Shown here: piece after piece, positions 14,944 to 16,814 of the stretch | Position numbering within the stretch: position 1 is the stretch's first letter | Layout: each line of letters begins with the position of its first letter | The notes under the pieces: generated by a model | The model's input: only the letters and a program-made list of their open reading frames with translations | Database searches by the model: none | Told to the model about the DNA's origin: nothing | Assembly: GCF_000497445.1 (NCBI RefSeq) | Contig: NZ_CM002285.1 | Coordinates: 6,388,327-6,405,140, forward strand | DNA from: Streptomyces roseochromogenus subsp. oscitans DS 12.976 | GTDB taxonomy: Bacteria > Actinomycetota > Actinomycetes > Streptomycetales > Streptomycetaceae | Direction: 5' to 3' | Length of the DNA stretch: 16,814 nt | Made by a program: the position numbers and the translations under genes

Positions 14944-15522
14944 TCAGGGATTCGGTGCCGTCAGGTAGCGCTGTACGGTCGGGCCGAGCCACGCCAGGAG
15001 TTCCTCGTGGGTGAGTTCGCGGGTCGGCGGCAGGCGCAGCACATAGCGGGTCAGGGCCAGCCCGAGCAGCTGCGCGGCGCACAACGCGGCCCGGGCCGGG
15101 ACCTGTTCGGGGTCGGGGCAGACCTGCCGGGCCATGGGCAGCAGCTGGTCCCGGAAGATGCCCTGCATCCGCTCGGCCCCGGCCTCGTTGGTGACGCCGA
15201 CCCGGAGGACGGCCGTCAGCTCCTCGTTCTCCTCCCACAGGTTGAGGAAGTGGCCCACCAGCGCCCGCCCCACCTCCTCCCGTGCCATCCGCGTCAGGTC
15301 GGGCATCCGCAGATCCAGCGCGACAGCCGCCGCGAACAGCGCCTCCTTGCTGCCGAAGTAGCGCATCACCATCGACGGGTCGATGCGCGCGTCCTTGGCG
15401 ATCGCCCGGATGGTGGCTCGGTCGTAGCCGTCGGCGGCGAACCGCTCGCGGGCGGCGTCGAGGATGGCGGTACGGGTGGCGTCGGAGCGGCGTGCCTGGG
15501 TGGGCTTGGTGCTGCCAGTCAT
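14944..15522 (-). CDS. TetR-family transcriptional regulator
   Basis: A 192-residue TetR-type repressor. The N-terminal DNA-binding domain is clear: TRTAILDAARERFAADGYDRATIRAIAKDARIDPSMVMRYFGSKEALF spans about residues 17-63, with the helix-turn-helix at about 36-55. The C-terminal ligand-binding and dimer region ends with a LTHEELLAWLGPTVQRYL helix. Upstream codons to 15639 are open, but they would be encoded by the operator repeats and have no ribosome binding site. The ATG at 15522 is chosen because it opens a standard TetR N-terminus. The ATG lies 7 bases after a TACGCT -10 box and has no Shine-Dalgarno sequence, so the mRNA is probably leaderless. It is divergent from the monooxygenase gene, and the repeated palindromes between them are its likely binding sites. 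Confidence 0.9.
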   Translation of the reverse strand: MTGSTKPTQARRSDATRTAILDAARERFAADGYDRATIRAIAKDARIDPSMVMRYFGSKEALFAAAVALDLRMPDLTRMAREEVGRALVGHFLNLWEENEELTAVLRVGVTNEAGAERMQGIFRDQLLPMARQVCPDPEQVPARAALCAAQLLGLALTRYVLRLPPTRELTHEELLAWLGPTVQRYLTAPNP

Positions 15523-15529
15523 GCCAACG

Positions 15530-15558
15530 AGCGTAGGCCAACATCTGTGGGCCAACAA
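15530..15558 (-). promoter_or_regulatory. Predicted tetR promoter (leaderless)
   Basis: On the minus strand TTGTTG (15558-15553), a 17-base spacer and TACGCT (15535-15530) are followed by 7 bases and then the tetR ATG at 15522. Transcription should start at or within a base or two of the ATG. The whole promoter is covered by the first three palindromes, which predicts autorepression. Confidence 0.55.
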
Positions 15559-15561
15559 GTG

Positions 15562-15591
15562 TTGACGCCGGTCGGCGCCCGGTTCTACCGT
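15562..15591 (+). promoter_or_regulatory. Predicted promoter of the monooxygenase gene
   Basis: TTGACG (15562-15567), an 18-base spacer and TACCGT (15586-15591) fit the same vegetative pattern as the csn promoter. Transcription would begin near 15598, inside the fourth palindrome. The -35 overlaps the right arm of the third palindrome. The -35 boxes of the two divergent promoters are only three bases apart. Confidence 0.55.
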
Positions 15592-15665
15592 TGTCAACAA
15601 GCGTTGGCCAACATGTGTTGGCCAGCAAGCGTTGACCAACGGGCGTTGGCACCCAGGAGGCCCCC

Positions 15666-16814
15666 ATGAACGGCACCAACGGCACCAACCGCAACGGCGC
15701 CGATGGCACCAACGGCACCAAGGGAAACATCATCGTCGTAGGCTCCGGCCCCACCGGCCTTCTGCTCGCCGGTGACCTCGCCGCCGTCGGCATCCCGGTC
15801 ACCGTCCTCGAAAAGCGCCCCCACAAGATCAGTAACCTCTCCCGCGCCTTCGTCCTGCACGCCCGCACCCTCGAACAACTCGACGCGCGCGGCCTCGCCG
15901 ACGACCTCGAAGAGTCCGGCCAACCCCTGGACCGCCTCCGCCTCTTCGGTCGCCTCTCCGTCGACCTCTCCGCGCTCCCCTCCCGGTTCCACCACCTCCT
16001 CGTCCTCCCGCAGTACGAGGTCGAGAAGGTCCTGGAGCGGCGCGCGGCCGAGGCGGGCGCCGACTTCCGGTACGAGACCGAGGTGGCTGGGCTGACACAG
16101 GACGCGGACGGGGTGACCGTCGAGGCGCGCGGGCCCGGGGGGCGTACGGAGAGCCTGCGGGCGGCGTACGTCGTCGGTGCCGACGGCATGCGCAGTGCCG
16201 TACGGGACGCGATCGGGCTGCCCTTCCCGGGCAAGTCGGTCATCCGGTCCGTGGTCCTCGCCGACGTCAGGCTCGCCGAGAAGCCGCCGACCCTGCTCAC
16301 CGTGGACGCCGTCGGCGACGCCTTTGCCTTCCTCGCGCCGTTCGGCGACGGCTACTACCGGGTGATCGGCTGGCACCGCGGCCGTAACGTCCCCGACGCC
16401 GCGCCGCTGGACCTTGCCGAGGTCAAGGAGATCACCCGCCTCGCCCTCGGCCGGGACTTCGGGATGCACGACGCCCGCTGGATGTCCCGCTTCCACAGCG
16501 ACGAACGGCAGGCGCCCGCCTACCGGGTCGGGCGGGTCTTCCTGGCCGGCGACGCCGCGCACGTGCACACCCCGGCCGGCGGTCAGGGCATGAACACCGG
16601 GCTCCAGGACGCGGCCAACCTGAGCTGGAAGCTGGCGGCGGTCGCCGCCGGCCACGCCGACCGCGCGCTCCTCGACACCTACCAGGCCGAGCGGCACCCC
16701 GTGGGTCGGGCGGTGCTGCGCAGCAGCGGCGGGATCGTCCGCCTCGCCATGGCCAGGCGCCCCTGGACCCTCGCGGCGCGCGCCGCGCTCACCGCGTTCC
16801 TGAACGCCGTCGGC
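15666..16814 (+). CDS. FAD-dependent aromatic-hydroxylase-type monooxygenase (3' end outside window)
   Basis: The first 383 codons of a group A flavoprotein monooxygenase (PHBH fold; relatives include rifampicin monooxygenases and polyketide hydroxylases). The FAD-binding GSGPTG is at 26-31, with E49 at the end of the second strand (TVLEKR). The DG motif is VVGADGMRSAVRDAIG (D173). The second FAD/ribityl motif is GDAAHVHTPAGGQGMNTGLQDA (D296). The ATG at 15666 has AGGAGG five bases upstream. The first 20 residues are an odd Asn/Gly/Thr repeat encoded by a 9-base AACGGCACC-like repeat, before the Rossmann fold begins at NIIVVG. Divergence from a TetR gene and the operator array suggest induction by a small aromatic compound or antibiotic. 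The substrate is unknown. Confidence 0.9.
   Translation, partial: MNGTNGTNRNGADGTNGTKGNIIVVGSGPTGLLLAGDLAAVGIPVTVLEKRPHKISNLSRAFVLHARTLEQLDARGLADDLEESGQPLDRLRLFGRLSVDLSALPSRFHHLLVLPQYEVEKVLERRAAEAGADFRYETEVAGLTQDADGVTVEARGPGGRTESLRAAYVVGADGMRSAVRDAIGLPFPGKSVIRSVVLADVRLAEKPPTLLTVDAVGDAFAFLAPFGDGYYRVIGWHRGRNVPDAAPLDLAEVKEITRLALGRDFGMHDARWMSRFHSDERQAPAYRVGRVFLAGDAAHVHTPAGGQGMNTGLQDAANLSWKLAAVAAGHADRALLDTYQAERHPVGRAVLRSSGGIVRLAMARRPWTLAARAALTAFLNAVG

Larger units (their letters stand above)
15523..15650. promoter_or_regulatory. Phased multi-site TetR operator array
   Basis: Seven 16-bp dyads of the form GCCAACA-NN-TGTTGGC start at 15523, 15537, 15551, 15593, 15607, 15621 and 15635. Neighbours are 14 bp apart and share two bases. 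The 42-bp gap between the third and fourth is exactly three periods, so two phase positions (15565 and 15579) are degenerate. The best copy is 15607-15622 (7-bp perfect arms). Sites 1-3 cover the tetR promoter and start; sites 4-7 run from the monooxygenase start point to its ribosome binding site. The divergent tetR gene makes its product the obvious ligand. Confidence 0.85.

Noticed and set aside
15523..15650. CRISPR array or plasmid-type iterons
   Set aside because: The units are short 14-bp palindromic repeats with no spacers, no cas or rep genes are nearby, and they lie between divergent regulator and target promoters. Operators explain them better.
14810..16300. Upstream extension of the carboxylesterase frame to a 1009-codon protein
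   Set aside because: The extension crosses tetR and the monooxygenase in shadow frames. The GTG at 14809 has its own ribosome binding site and begins a normal family N-terminus.
1..16814. tRNA, rRNA or insertion sequence
   Set aside because: No cloverleaf-like sequence, rRNA-like stretch, transposase or terminal inverted repeat was seen on either strand by eye.

Overview
The window looks like chromosomal DNA from a Streptomyces or a very close actinomycete. GC content is very high, codon third positions are almost all G or C, GTG starts are common, and ribosome binding sites are AGGAGG-like. Gene families and order also fit that genus. All identities below come from reading the sequence and from family knowledge; no database search was run.

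Left part (about 195-7060, minus strand): a compact six-gene operon transcribed leftward. In order of transcription it encodes a ROK-family repressor, a lipoprotein sugar-binding protein, two ABC permeases, a GH4 glycosidase and a BadF/N-acetylglucosamine-kinase-type sugar kinase. Gene content, gene order and a TAGGAA-N3-TTCCTA palindrome just downstream of a good promoter match the csnR-csnE-csnF-csnG-csnH-csnK operon known from S. coelicolor/S. lividans for uptake and use of chitosan-derived glucosamine oligosaccharides. No ABC ATPase gene is present; such operons normally share the multitask ATPase MsiK, encoded elsewhere.

Middle (7112-12890): a Uma2-family nuclease-fold protein and an MscS-type channel on the minus strand. 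These are followed on the plus strand by an HNH endonuclease-family protein, a small repeat-containing ORF that abuts malQ with no gap, malQ (4-alpha-glucanotransferase, GH77), and a small secreted or membrane protein that appears to be read from a leaderless mRNA. The HNH-malQ gap holds a Streptomyces-type intergenic repeat and a two-copy 23-bp tandem repeat.

Right part (13103-16814): a type-B carboxylesterase (minus) with a coding-like remnant behind its stop, a TetR-family regulator (minus), and a divergent FAD-dependent aromatic-hydroxylase-type monooxygenase (plus) that runs off the window.

The most striking feature is the 143-bp tetR-monooxygenase intergenic region. It carries seven imperfect 16-bp palindromes (consensus GCCAACANNYGTTGGC) set on a strict 14-bp phase: three over the tetR promoter and four between the monooxygenase promoter and its ribosome binding site. 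Exactly two phase positions are degenerate, where the monooxygenase promoter spacer and -10 box lie. The back-to-back -35 boxes of both promoters fall inside or at the edge of one palindrome. This looks like a cooperative multi-site TetR operator controlling both genes.
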